Positions 32,508 through 43,249 of a DNA stretch of 64,000 bases are shown piece after piece (the stretch's first letter is position 1; the number at the start of each line of letters is the position of its first letter). A program made the translations under genes and the position numbers. The notes below the pieces were generated by a model. That model was not told where the DNA came from and made no database searches. It was given only the letters and a program-made list of their open reading frames with translations. Location: contig CM025853.1 in NCBI GenBank assembly GCA_003952965.2, positions 9,847,932 to 9,911,931 on the forward strand. Reading direction: 5' to 3'. Origin of the DNA: Morella rubra (taxonomy: Eukaryota > Streptophyta > Magnoliopsida > Fagales > Myricaceae).

Positions 32508-32700
32508 TGTTATTATGTAAATGTTATTGCACATGTTTATTATGTTAATGATATTAGACATCCATTTTGAGTTATTGTGTTAATGATATTGGACATCTAC
32601 TTTGAGTAGTTACGTTAATGTTATTGGACAGATTTATTGGACAACTTTAAATGAGTTGTTATGTTTATGTCATTGGACTGTTTTTATTGTACTATTCGAT
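32508..32700. repeat. Degenerate tandem repeat, about 35-bp unit
   Basis: Four to five copies of a unit containing TTATGTTAATGATATTGGACAT, each followed by a variable TTTGAGT stretch. Noncoding, downstream of the MITE. The stretch 32701-33055 that follows is AT-rich and shows nothing I can identify. Confidence 0.65.
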
Positions 32701-33059
32701 TCTTAGATGCTGAATTAGACCTGCTACTTCTAAAATGGCAAAGAGATGTCCTTGAGCCACTCATATTTTGCTTAATTATTCTCACAGCAAATATGGTTTG
32801 TTGGATTGCAATATATCATATTTATGTTATTGGGAAATATAAATCTCTTTGCTCCCTTGCATTGAACCTGTTCAGCATCATACACACATTGATTTGTGTC
32901 CACCAAATGTACAGAGTATGTGCCCTAAATATGCCCAGCTTGACAATGACATCACTACCTTAAATCATTTGCAATGAACAGTAGATTGTGAAGATAAATG
33001 CATAGAATATAATCAATACTATATTAATTTAATTGAGTGCTAAGTCAATCTATCGGCGC

Positions 33060-33170
33060 ATTGATAGTGTCGACACATGGGATGAAAGGGTCGACACATT
33101 GCACTGTCACCCGATTGCAAATTGGACGGTGTTGACACGTTGAATATTATGTGTCGACACGTAAATCTCC
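33060..33170. repeat. Palindrome cluster downstream of env-like ORF B
   Basis: GTGTCGACACATGG (~33067), GGGTCGACACATT (~33086), GTGTTGACACG (~33133) and TGTGTCGACACG (~33149). No LTR start or TATA box is recognisable next to it, unlike the LTR clusters. It may be what is left of the element's 3' LTR. Confidence 0.6.
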
Positions 33171-33661
33171 AGAAAGCCTGTTATCAAATAAATATATTTG
33201 CTTCTTTTGTCGCTGAGTTTTGCACCCATTTCCTCTTTTCTTTAGGCAATTTTTATCGGACAAAATTTTAGTCCCTCAATTTTTCCTTCCTGCAATATGA
33301 CCATTTAGGCAGATTTTTGTGCATAGTGATTATTAATATAAGTGCAAATTTGAACATATTACTGCTCAATAGAAGATTTAAAAGGAGGGATTCATTGGCA
33401 TTTCGTACGAATTTACACAAGACATGTCTAGATGGAAGTGCACTGAAGATACATTTGTACATAGAAGTGCACTAAAGTTACATCTTCCCTACAACATAGA
33501 AGTGCACTAAACAACCAAGCACCTACACCAAATCTTCCAATACACCTACACATACAAAAAATCATTCCACAATCTTCCCTACTGCAATACTCTCACTGTG
33601 GAAGTGCAAACCTACCACAACCTTCCCTAGACAAAAAAGCAGAAATACAACCAATGGCTAC
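33171..33661. other. Noncoding stretch, probably 3' flank of the GRF pseudogene
   Basis: AT-rich sequence with three copies of CATAGAAGTGCACTAAA or a close variant (33425-33515). If gypsy 3 is removed it is continuous with 40342-40406, the sequence after the stop codon of the minus-strand GRF gene. I see no gene here. Confidence 0.4.
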
Positions 33662-35919
33662 TGTCATACCCGAGCTTTTAGCATAACATGCATGTTGGTT
33701 GCTTTTGTTTAGCAGTGCATTAGGGGGTACTTAGTGACTAAGTGAGATTAATTAGTACTTGATGTAATTAAGTTCAAAACCTTGATTAGGACATGATTTA
33801 GTGAGATTTGGAGTTCGCGTGCAACTAGGTTATTGTTCGGGATGTTGAGGAGCACATATTAAATTAATTTAATTTTTCAAGCTAGTAGGACTTTTTTGTC
33901 TCAAAAATTGAACCACTAGATTTTTATTCTTTTAATATGTTGGGAGATTATCCCAGTTTATGGTTTAAATTTGGAGACTTTTTATTTTTCGGAAGCAAGT
34001 AAGTTGATTAATCGGAAGCAATTTGGTTGATTTGCGATTATCGGCGATTGGTGAAGCAATTAGCAAAACTTAGCCATAAACATGAGAGATTCAGCTGCCC
34101 TAGAGAGTGACACTTATGAGGGCTAGATAGCACAACTAATCGAAGCTAGAAGCACGACGAATCGAAGCTAGAAGCACGACAAAAAGGCTAGGACCTAGGC
34201 AGCTCAAGGTGTCGACCACCGGTGAACCTAGGCGGCGACTCAACTGAGCTATAGGGTGAATTTCGGCCATAGGCATGCTAGCAACTCTTGGGTGGTTGGG
34301 TGTCGTCGTATGGTCGATGTAGCCTTTTGAGTCACCGAAGCTAGCTTAGACACGTGTCACGATGTGACAAACCAAGGTTGCCTATAAATGGGGCGTCGCT
34401 GGACATTTACACTTACATCAGCTCCTTTGATAATTGTGAGTTAAACTGAGATTAGTAGTGAAGTGAAGTAGAAGGAAGAAGGAAGAAATCGCTTAAGAGA
34501 AGTTTAACGAAGATCAAGCACGCTTAGAGGTAAAGTTTAGTTGGTTATCTTTGATTTCAAGTTGATTTGTGAATCTCTTGTAATTCTTATTCTAGCATCT
34601 AGTGGTGTTGTTTACTTATTCATATTCTTGATGTTCTTCATGTTCTTGACGAAGAACAAGCTCGTCCTTTCAAAAAAGTATCATTTTCAAAGTTCGATTC
34701 GTTTTCAAGTTGTTTTTCAACTTTGATCTGTTCTTTTCAAAATTTCTTCCAAAAGTTGTTTTTCAAAGCTTGAACATATTTCTTTCCTTTGATTTCAATA
34801 CTTTTTATGTCAAAATTGTATTTTCTACGTGGTGATTAAGCCGGTTTTTAACCGAGAAATCAAAGTGTTGTTTTTGCCTTCACAACATTTTCCTTTGAGA
34901 AATGTTTTATAATGTTGTATGATGGAAACGAGTTAAGGTGTTGCATATCATAAATGAGATGTATGGACGTTGATATGAGACATGCATACTTAACTTGTAC
35001 GTGGAAAGAATATTTTGATGTTCAAGTATGGTTAAGGTGTTGCATATCATGAATGATATGTATGGGCGTTGACATGAGACATGTAATACTGTGAAGACGT
35101 GACAATACTGTGCACAAGAGGATGTGCTTCACTTGTTGTGACATTCTGGCCTCTCCATCGTACGCGGAAAGATCCTCTTGAGGATACATTCTACTTTGGG
35201 AGTAATTAATGTTCTACTCTGGGAGTAATGCCGCAAAACATGGAGGTTACTTGTAACCGTCACTCTGGCCAAGTGATTCACTCTGGAGTGAGAGGAGTGG
35301 TGATTGAAAAATGGAAAAGATCATTTTAAAGAAACTGAGTCTTTTCATTTACTTTCTTATTCTGTTGAGATTTTATTGTTGAACGGTTTCTTCAATATCT
35401 TTTATTATATCTGCTATTCTGTTGTACTAACCGCTGGCTTTACTGAGTCATTTGGACTCACCGTTGTTTGTTAAATATTTTCTTTAGCAGATGTCTGAGG
35501 TTTATTTGGGAGAGTTCACCAAGGCTATTCAACATGGCTTTGTCACTCTGGAGTTGACTTTTCGTGTTTATGTCACACGTGACCTAGATGTCCTGATAGA
35601 GGGACAAGGACATAGGTGGATCACTCCGCACTCAGATAACTATGTCAATATCTCGACTTGGAGGACACTGACGACGAAGATTAGAAATCTTCAGTTTTAT
35701 GTTTTCTTAGTTTTTCCGCTGTAGTTTTCTCTTTTTAGTATGTACATTATAAAAGTTGGTCCTCTTTTGTAATACCTTGGTATTAATAAAAGGTCCTTCG
35801 TGTGTTTTGCTTAGTATCTTGTGCTTTGTCGATCTTCCCATAGGTTGTAACCTCAGCTTTATTAGCTGTATTCCATTACTATAAGACAACGCTTGAGGTC
35901 TTCAGGTCCGGCTATTACA
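33662..35919 (+). repeat. 5' LTR of gypsy 3
   Basis: TGTCATACCCGAGC to CCGGCTATTACA, 2258 bp. TATA-like CCTATAAATGGGG near 34380-34392. A 23-bp tandem (GAATCGAAGCTAGAAGCACGAC) lies at ~34136-34185. The 64-codon ORF is at 35491-35684, with one base missing. Confidence 0.9.
35491..35684 (+). pseudogene. 64-codon LTR ORF, gypsy 3 5' LTR copy (one-base deletion)
   Basis: MSEVYLGEFTKAIQHGFVTL is followed by the same sequence as the copy at 39905 up to NYVNIS. There CGAACTTGG has become CGACTTGG, so the acidic tail is read out of frame. Restoring alignment brings the stop to 35682-35684. The ATG is preceded by TTTTCTTTAGCAG, a good match to a plant 3' splice site. Confidence 0.6.
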
Positions 35920-35936
35920 GTTGTATCAGAGCTGTG
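35920..35936 (+). other. Primer binding site of gypsy 3
   Basis: TTGTATCAGAGCTGTG right after the LTR end matches the initiator-Met tRNA primer site TGGTATCAGAGC with one mismatch. Confidence 0.8.
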
Positions 35937-36102
35937 TTTTTAGGAAAGCAAGGATAGTTAGCAGAACCTAAGGAAATGAGAGTGTTAGGAAAAGCACTAT
36001 CTCATTAGTAAGCATAGTATGATCGTAGGAATAGTATGATATTGTCTTTTATCTTGTGGTGATTTTGGAGTTTATAACCTACCCTTTGTGTTTTAGGAGA
36101 TA

Positions 36103-36880
36103 ATGGCAGCTAGAAGGAATAGAGATAGAGGAGGGGAGAACGTGCATGAAGGAAGTTCATTTGATAAATTTGCCAAGCACCATCCCCCTAGTTATGAAGG
36201 AGGTACGGAACCCTTAGTGGCTGAAAATTGGCTTATGAATATTGAGGAATTAATGCAATTGTTAGAGTGCACTGATGATCAAATGATACGATATGCCACG
36301 TATCAACTAAAAGGAGAAGCCAAAAGGTGGTGGCAAGCCAAGAAGGAACTCTTGGAGATTGAGTGGACTTGGGAGCAATTTAAGAAGGAATTTCTAGATC
36401 GATATTTTCATGAGATGATCAGAGAAGCCAAAGCCCAAGAATTTACTACCTTAAGTCAGGGAGCAAGGTCAGTAGCTAAGTATGCTGCTAAGTTTATAGA
36501 ATTATCTAGATTTGCTTTATATATGATTCCTGATGAGGGTAAGAAATCCCGTAAGTTTGAAAGAGGATTACAGTCCATATTAAGGAAAGAGTCTGTTGCC
36601 ATAAGTTTGAGAATTTTCAGCAGTTAGTTGATAGAGCCTCGATTGTAGAACGTACTTTACAGAAGAGTGCTATTATTAATGAGTAGAATAAGAAACACTC
36701 TTTCCAAGAGAATCAATTCCAAGGACAGTCATCGGGAAAGAGAGGAGGAGGTAATTTTGGAAATAGAGGCAACGGGCAAGGGGATAGAAGAATGGTCCTA
36801 GTGCTGTAGGAATAGTTTGTTTTACATTGTGGAAAGCTAGGTCATTTTTCTCGAGATTGTAAAGTGAAGCAAGGATTCCC
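36103..36880 (+). pseudogene. Gypsy 3 gag
   Basis: Frame 36103-36627 (174 codons) holds the Gag capsid domain: FAKHHPPSYEGGTEPLVAEN, then WLMNIEELMQLLEC, ATYQLKGEAKRWWQAKKE and WEQFKKEFLDRYF. It frameshifts near 36600; the next frame reads FENFQQLVDRASIVERTLQK. A CCHC nucleocapsid knuckle, CGKLGHFSRDC with its first Cys one base out of frame, lies at ~36819-36866. The bases before the ATG, CCCTTTGTGTTTTAG, could be a 3' splice site. The order (capsid, basic linker, knuckle) is normal for chromovirus Gag. Confidence 0.85.
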
Positions 36881-37014
36881 TCAGAATGTGCATGGGAATC
36901 AAGTTACTAACCCGGTAACAATCATAGAGGAAATCTGGAAATAATCAATCAACAGAGGGGAACTGGACCAGCAAGAGTGTTTGCTCTGAATGTGGAGGAA
37001 GCAGAACAAGATGA

Positions 37015-37330
37015 GAATGTGGTGACAGTACTTTTTCCCTTTCTTGTGGATTAGTAACTGTGTTGTTTGATACTGGTGCTACGCATTCTTTTATTTCACA
37101 GAATTGCGTAAATAGACTTGGATTGTTGGTAGAACCTTTATTTGTTAGACTTGATGTGGTAACTCCTTGGGATAAATAGTATGTGTACTAAGAAGATCAA
37201 GAAGTTTCCAATGGAAATAGCAGGATGGAGATTGCCTATAGATTTGACAATCTGGATATGGGTAACTTTGATGTGATTCTTGGCATGGATTGGTTATCTT
37301 GTTATCATGTAACATTAGATTGTCATGCAA
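37015..37330 (+). pseudogene. Gypsy 3 aspartic protease
   Basis: LFDTGATHSFISQNCVNRLG (~37062-37122) has the intact DTG active site. It continues with the PLFVRLDVVTP segment and, after a one-base loss near 37168, NFDVILGMDWLSCYHVTLD (~37264-37320). In gypsy 2 the same site has Cys in place of the active-site Gly. Confidence 0.85.
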
Positions 37331-37344
37331 GGAAGTGAGTTTAC

Positions 37345-38277
37345 TTGTGCCTGGACAAAGAAATTCAGTTCAGAAATGTCAAGAAAGTGATTCCCAGACC
37401 TAGCAAGGAATTTCCTCAGGTACGATTAATATCTGCATTGAAAGCTTGGAAAAGTGTGATTAATGGAGCTCAGGCTTTTCTAGTTTCAATTGCTGGAATT
37501 CAGGAAGAGGAAAAGAAGTTAGAAACCATACCAGTGATCTGTGAGTATCAAGATGTCTTTCCAGAAGAACTACCCGGATTACCACTAGTAAGAGAAATTG
37601 AATTTGAAATTTCATTGGTACCAGATACTGCACCTTTGTCAAAAGCTCCATATAGGATGCCCCAGCTGAACTAAAGGAATTAAAGGAACAACTGCAAGAT
37701 TTATTGCAAAAGGATATATTAGACCTAGTGTTTCACCTGGGGAGCTCTAGTGTTATTTGTGAAAAAGAAGGACGGCACTATGAGAATGTGCATAGACTAT
37801 CGAGAGCTGAATAAGGTTACTATTAGGAATAAGTATCCTTTACCTAGGATTGATGATTTGTTTGATCAATTGAATGGTGCTGAAATATTTTCTAAGATTG
37901 ATCTTAGGTCAGGATATCATCAATTGAGAATCAGGAAGGAGGATATTCCAAAGACAGCTTTTCGTACCAGGTATGGCCATTACGAATTCCTGGTAATGCC
38001 TTTTGGATTAACAAATGCTCCTGCTGCATTTATGGATTTGATGCATAGAGTATTTAGAGATTTTCTGGATCATTTTGTGGTAGTATTCATTGATGATATA
38101 TTGATATACTCTAGGAGTAAGGAAGAGCATGAGAATCATTTGAGGTTGGTTTTGCAAAGGTTGAGGGATGAACAGTTATATGCTAAGTTCTCAAAATGTG
38201 ATTTTTGGTTAAAGGAAGTAGCATTTCTAGGACATATTATTTCGAGTGAAGGTATATCAGTTGATCCAGAAAAGTAG
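37345..38277 (+). pseudogene. Gypsy 3 reverse transcriptase
   Basis: Frame 37345-37674 covers the protease-RT linker and CEYQDVFPEELPGLPLVREI. After a one-base loss near 37660, frame 37750-38277 is open for 175 codons: [50 protein letters not shown], and the catalytic [19 protein letters not shown] (~38080-38135). It ends [11 protein letters not shown] with a stop at 38275 from another one-base loss. RT copies element RNA into DNA inside the particle. Confidence 0.9.
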
Positions 38278-38850
38278 AGGCAGTTTATACTTGGCCAAGA
38301 CCTACTATAGTTCATGATATTAGAAGTTTTCTTGGATTTGCTGGATATTATCGTAGATTTGTAGAAGGATTCTCGAAATTGGCATCACCTCTACAGCATT
38401 GACAAAGAAGAATGCTAAATTTATATGGAGAGGAGTGTGAGCAAAGTTTTCAGAGTTAAAAAAAGACTGATTACTGCACCTATTTAGCTTTACCTAAGGA
38501 ATCAGAGGTATATATTATCTATACTGATGCCTCAGAATAGGTTTAGGAGGAGTATTGATGCAGGAAGGAAAGTTATTGCAATGCATCACGACAGCTTAAG
38601 ACACACGAGAAGAATTACCCCACTCATGATTTAGAATTGGTAGCTATAGTGTTTGCACTGAAACTTTGGAGACATTATCTGTATGGAGTTAAGTGTGAAA
38701 TCTATACAGATCATAAGAGTTTGAAATATTTCTTTACTCAGAAGGAGTTGAATATGAGACAAAGAAGATGGTTGGAGTTAATCAAGACTATGATTGTACC
38801 ATCAATTATCATCCTGGAAAGGCAAATGTTGTGGCAGATGCCTTGATTAG
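38278..38850 (+). pseudogene. Gypsy 3 RNase H
   Basis: Fragments in order: SFLGFAGYYRRFVEGFSKLA (~38320-38380), IIYTDASE with the first acidic residue (~38515-38540), [20 protein letters not shown] (~38620-38680) and [20 protein letters not shown] (~38695-38755). Interrupted by several one-base losses. Confidence 0.85.
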
Positions 38851-39543
38851 GAAGTTTATGGAAGGAAAGGAAAGGAGTCAGAAGTTGTCTCCTGAATTGG
38901 AAAAGGATATGGAAAAGAATGAGATTGAATTACTTTTGGATGAGGAAGTGAAACAATTGAATGCATTGACAATTCAATCTTCATTACAGGATCGGATTAA
39001 GGATGGACAGGCTCAAGACCCAATAGTGAAAGAACTTGTGGACTCGAAATCAGAGGTAATGATTAAGAATGATGGACTGGCATACTTTAGAGAAAGGATA
39101 GTGGTTCCAGACAATAAGGAGATTAAGGAACAAATACTGCAGGAAGCTCATAGGTCAAAGTATTCAATGCATCCAGGTTCCATAAGGATGTACCAAGATT
39201 TGAAAGCTAAGTTTTGGTGGCCTGGGATGAAAAGAGAGATAGCAGAGTTTGTTAGTAGATGTTTGATTTGCCAACAAGTGAAAGCTGAACATCCAAAGCC
39301 TGCAGGATTGTTACAACCTTTACAGATCCCAGTATGGAAATGGGATGATATTGCTATGGATTTTGTAGTTGGGTTACCAAGAGCATTGACTGGACAAGAT
39401 GCTATTTGGGTTATTATAGATCGCTTGACAAAAATCAGCTCATTTCATTCCTATTAAGGTTAGTTATACTTCTGAGAAGTTGGCAGAGTTATACATTAAG
39501 GAAATTGTACACTTCATGGTATACCTAGTTCTATAGTATCTGC
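38768..39543 (+). pseudogene. Gypsy 3 integrase, truncated
   Basis: Frame 38768-39457 (229 codons): the linker [17 protein letters not shown], the HHCC finger ([10 protein letters not shown] ~39148; [16 protein letters not shown] ~39262-39310), then [20 protein letters not shown] with the first catalytic Asp. It shifts frame at ~39430 (an extra A in a run) and continues KLAELYIKEIVHFMVYLVL-like sequence to the breakpoint near 39543. The second Asp and the Glu of the catalytic triad are deleted. Confidence 0.85.
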
Positions 39544-40336
39544 GCAAGGTAGAATATGCGGAAGGATCCTCTATGAGGATATCATTTTCTACTCTAGGAG
39601 TAATGACGCAAAATATGGGCCATGTTCTACTCTAGGAGTAATGCCGCAAAACATGGAGGTGACTTGTAACACGTCACTCTGGCCAAGTGATTCACTCTGA
39701 AGAGTGAGAGGAGTGATGATTGAAAAAGGAAAAATCATTTTAAAGAAACTAAGTCTTTTCATTTACTTTCTTATTCTGATGGGATTTTATTGTTGAACGG
39801 GTTTCTTCAAAACCTTTTATTATATCTGCTATTCTGTATACTAACCACTAGCTTTACTAAGACGTTTGGACTCACTGTTGTTTGTTAAATATTTTCTTTA
39901 GCAGATGTCTGAGGTTTATTTGGGAGAGTTCACCAACGCTATTCAACATGGCTTTGTCATTCTGGAGTTGACTTTCCGTGTTTATGTCACACGTGACCTA
40001 GATGTCCTGATAGTCGGACAAGGACACAGGTGGATCACTCCGCACTCAGATAACTATGTCAATATTTCGAACTTGGAGGACACTGACAATGAAGATTAGA
40101 AATCTTTGGTTTTATGTTTTCATAGTTTTTCCGCTGTAGTTTTGTCTTTTTACCATGTTCATTATAGAAAGTTGGTCCTCCTTTGTAATACCTCAGTATT
40201 AATAAAGGTCCTTCGTGTTTTTTGCTTAATATCTTGTTGCTTTATCGATCTTCCCATAGGTCGTAACCTCAACTTTATTAGCTGTGTCCATTACTATAAG
40301 ACAACGCTTAAGGTCTTCATAGTATGGGGTATTACA
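39544..40336 (+). repeat. Truncated 3' LTR of gypsy 3
   Basis: Only the last ~790 bp of the LTR, homologous to 35120-35919. Near its start CTACTCTAGGAGTAATGACGCAAAA is tandemly repeated (39577-39655). It contains the intact 64-codon ORF (39905-40099) and ends GGGGTATTACA. Confidence 0.85.
39905..40099 (+). CDS. Conserved 64-residue ORF inside the gypsy LTR (gypsy 3 3' copy, intact)
   Basis: ATG to TAG, 64 residues: MSEVYLGEFTNAIQHGF, LELTFRVYVTRDLDVLIVGQ, GHRWITPHSDNYVNIS and the acidic end EDTDNED. Versus the gypsy 2 copy, differences are shared almost equally between synonymous and replacement codons. In the stretch LELTFR five consecutive codons (E, L, T, F, R) differ only synonymously. 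A splice-acceptor-like TTTCTTTAGCAG precedes the ATG. It lies 237 bp before the LTR end, so it would be in the 5' leader of a transcript started in the 5' LTR, or near the end of one from the 3' LTR. Function unknown. Confidence 0.55.
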   Translation: MSEVYLGEFTNAIQHGFVILELTFRVYVTRDLDVLIVGQGHRWITPHSDNYVNISNLEDTDNED

Positions 40337-40406
40337 ACTACTCTAGAAAAAAACCTATGAACCTGACTTTCATACATCTATCCTTTACCTTGTGTTGATC
40401 AATGAT

Positions 40407-40525
40407 CTATTCCTCCATTAATTTCATCTTGCAAATCTCGTCCTCCATTGATTTCATCTTGCGAATCTCGGCCTCCGTTGATTTCATTTCGCAAAGCTCA
40501 TGCTCCATTGATGCCATCTTCCGGA
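40407..40525 (-). repeat. 30-bp in-frame tandem repeat encoding the coiled-coil tail
   Basis: Four 30-bp units, each encoding a variant of MKSMEDEICK, make up the end of GRF exon 2. The unit length is a multiple of three, so the repeat keeps the frame. The ten-residue period is not a heptad, though the segment is still strongly charged and probably helical. Confidence 0.7.
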
Positions 40526-41746
40526 CTTTCGATGACAATATATCATTGCCAATTTTTGATTTAGCATGGTCAACCCATCGGAAGAATTTACATGCATCAG
40601 TTGTCTGACATAAAAATAGATGTTATTAACAATTGGAATTAAAAACACAAATTGTATGGTCACGTAAATCATTCCTTGGTACAACAGTGATTTACAATTG
40701 AAAGTCAAAACACAATGAGTGATCGATTAAGATACAAATTTCACAATGTATGCGTGTTAGATGAACCTAACAAAGAGGGAATAAGAAGAAAAAGATCTTA
40801 TACAGTTTACTATGTAATGCTTCAATGTCTTAGAATTAAAATATCAAAAATTAAGGACTAAAAATCATGTTCAGATGACAGATTCCAGTCAAAAGTCTTC
40901 AGCTTTTCACTTCAGTGGAAGAGAAGGAATAGATGACAGATTCCAAAAAAAAAACCCAGACACTGGATTAATTGGCTATAAGGAACAGATGTAAAGGATC
41001 TCCTTTCTAATAGCAAGAAATATGCTGATCCAAAAATCATACCAATTACCAGATACACCCATTATAAATGTTTTCTAACAGTAAACAAAATATTCGCAGA
41101 AAGAACTAAAAAGAGAAACATATATGTTCCTCAACCATGAAACTTGAAAAAGGAAGAGAAAGTATATCAATGGCTATTTGTTTTGATAAAAAAATAACTT
41201 ATTTCTTGTAAGTATAATGCATTTTATCATTGATCTAGAAGTGAAGCAAATACTTTGGGGAAGTAGCAAAGGCAACTTAAATAAGAAAATTGGAGATACG
41301 AAAAAACTTTACCATCTGATCAGATTAAAACCACATGAACTTTGAAGCTGACCTCAAGTAAAAGCAGTTTTCTAAAAGATGAGATTACCATATAAACTAC
41401 TGCTTGTCAAGAAAATTTGATGAAGATCAAGTGATACATATGATTAACCAAGTATCTTCATTCTTTAATTAACCAGGTACAGAATAATGTTGTTCTAAGA
41501 GCAATCCCTTCTAGCTATAAACTTAAATTTACATTGGAACTGAGTACATACCATTCAAAGAATAAGGCAAAATTCACCATAGTACCACAAGAAAAAGAGA
41601 TATACATACCTGAGCTGCACCATACCTCGCACAACCATAAAAAGGCGTCATGGGTTTGCAGCAGTAAGAGATATTTTGACTCTTGCTGGTATTCTGCATT
41701 GGCATAAAGGAGGTGGTGGTAGATGACCACTTCCGGAGATATCCAA
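40407..41746 (-). pseudogene. Two-exon GRF zinc-finger gene, decayed
   Basis: Exon 1 (41746-41610) encodes, across a frameshift and a TGA, GHLPPPPLCQCRIPARVKIS then FYGCARYGAAQ. Intron 41609-40605 has GTATGT and CAG borders. Exon 2 (40604-40407) gives TTDACKFFRWVDHAKSKIG and a methionine/glutamate-rich coiled coil ending MEE and TAG. C-x-C, GRRFYGC-type and C-x-FFRWVD are the signature of plant GRF zinc fingers, small proteins of unknown role that often have a coiled-coil tail. Damage: TTG at the expected start, TGA (41650-41648) where Gly is expected, and one base missing before FYGC. The exon-exon frame is otherwise preserved. Confidence 0.7.
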
Positions 41747-41997
41747 CCCTCTCTAACACTCACTCTCACCAATTAACATGGAAAAAACGCTCAAACTCGT
41801 CCTAATTGGCATTGAAGATATTCGGCGTTGAAGGTTCAGTCATGGTTTGAGGTTTCAAAAATTTGGGGCTCGTGGAGGATACGAGGGGAAGGGAGCTCAC
41901 GATTGTTTTTTATTTTATTTGTTGGGTTTCTTTTCTTTTTTCGATCAACTTTGGCAATTGATGACATTTGGGCTGGTGCATTCTACATACGAGATAT

Positions 41998-42030
41998 GTG
42001 TCGACACATTGTTGCATGGGGTCGACACAT
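41998..42030. repeat. Palindrome pair upstream of ORF C
   Basis: TGTGTCGACACATTG (perfect) and GGGTCGACACAT about 20 bp apart. They lie in the 5' flank shared by the minus-strand GRF gene and the plus-strand ORF C. The interval 42031-42190 shows nothing else. Confidence 0.6.
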
Positions 42031-42189
42031 ACCATATCCAGAATGAAACGCAAAATGTTTAATTTTTGTTTTTATTCCATGTAAGCACGCATATCAGGGA
42101 TTTTTTTTTTGGACAATCGCACACGGATTCAAACATGTGTCCTCCGTGCGAATCTAGAAGGTGCACAATTCAAAAGCCTTCAGTGACTA

Positions 42190-43249
42190 AAAATCAAATC
42201 AATGACACAAAGAAGAACAAAAGCTCCTCAGACGGCTCCCATCCAAAACCGAAAGCTTCGCCGCCTTACAACTTCCGACCTTCGTCGCCTGACCGCTGAA
42301 AGCTGCAGGCTTTCTCATCCCCACTTCAAGGTAGTCTTCTAACTGTGAAAAATAAATGAAATGATGCCTTTTTTGTGAAATGGGTTTGTTCTTTGGAACT
42401 TGTCTTTCTTGGTTGTTGTTTGTTGGCGGGAACGTGGATGGTGGCCGGAGGGTGGTTGGTTGGTGGTTCTCGGTGGTGGATTTGGTTTTGTTGATGAGAT
42501 GAGGTGGGAACGGGCAGCTGTTTTCTGGTGGAGAGTGGGTATGGTGTGCGGGATGGAGATGATCCATCAGGGTGGGAGGATCGACTGTTCGTAGAACTCC
42601 TCCCACCCTCCATTGCTGCTTCTGGCGTGCATTATGCCACCTCGTAGTACATTGGGGCCGCGGGATGAAAAAATGGTAGATTTGGCCTGCTCAATGGTGC
42701 TTTCTGTGGAAGAGAAACCACTGAGTTGACTCAGCCATGGGAGGGAGCTCGGGAGAAGAAAGGAAAAATTTTGGACACTTTTTTGTTTTTGCAATGAGTG
42801 TGCATAGTTTTTCTCATCAATTTTGTTGATCAATTTTCTCATCGTTTTGGGTTGGTTGTATATATGGGACAGTATGATGTAGTCGTACGTGAAGTGCTGT
42901 GAGTTCGCTAAATTTATATGGAACAATTTCTACCAACAAATTATGGTCCAAATTTGTACAATTTTTGTTGGGTTATATATTTGTCCAAATTAAGCGCATT
43001 TGTTTGTTTTGTTTTCAATGTCCAATCTACTTAGTTTTTCCACTTTTATATATTAGTTTGAATTTTCCTTCTATATAAGTTATCTATTTCCCTTGTAGAC
43101 TGTCACATTTTACACTTTGTGTCTTTAATTGTTACAATCGTGTGGTGTTTTTGTGTGGATTAATAATATTGGTTTTCATTTACAAATTTTCTTTCACTAA
43201 CGGGAATGTTAAATTTATTCTTTTGCAGACTCGGTTGATTAGTAACATC
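42190..43249 (+). other. Probable 5' UTR exon and intron of ORF C
   Basis: TTCAAG|GTAGTC at 42330/42331 and TTCTTTTGCAG|ACTC at 43228/43229 are plausible plant splice sites enclosing 898 bp of T-rich sequence. An untranslated leader intron just before the ORF C start (43250) would explain why no coding sequence lies between. Proline-rich frames on the other strand (42199-42606) are not conserved elsewhere and look spurious. Inference from splice signals only. Confidence 0.35.

Larger units (their letters stand above)
33662..40336 (+). mobile_element. Gypsy 3: chromodomain-type Ty3/gypsy element with 3' deletion
   Basis: 5' LTR (33662-35919), primer site, gag, protease, RT, RNase H and part of integrase, then an abrupt change at about 39544 into the last ~790 bp of the LTR. 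The flanks are GCTAC (33657-33661) and ACTAC (40337-40341), a target duplication with one mismatch. The integrase catalytic core, chromodomain, polypurine tract and first two-thirds of the 3' LTR are deleted. The interior carries many one-base indels. This is the only one of the three gypsy copies that retains gag. Confidence 0.9.

Noticed and set aside
42199..42613. Proline-rich frames of 135 and 95 codons on the minus strand
   Set aside because: Two overlapping frames with biased composition opposite the likely leader intron of ORF C; no conserved domain and no splice or start context.
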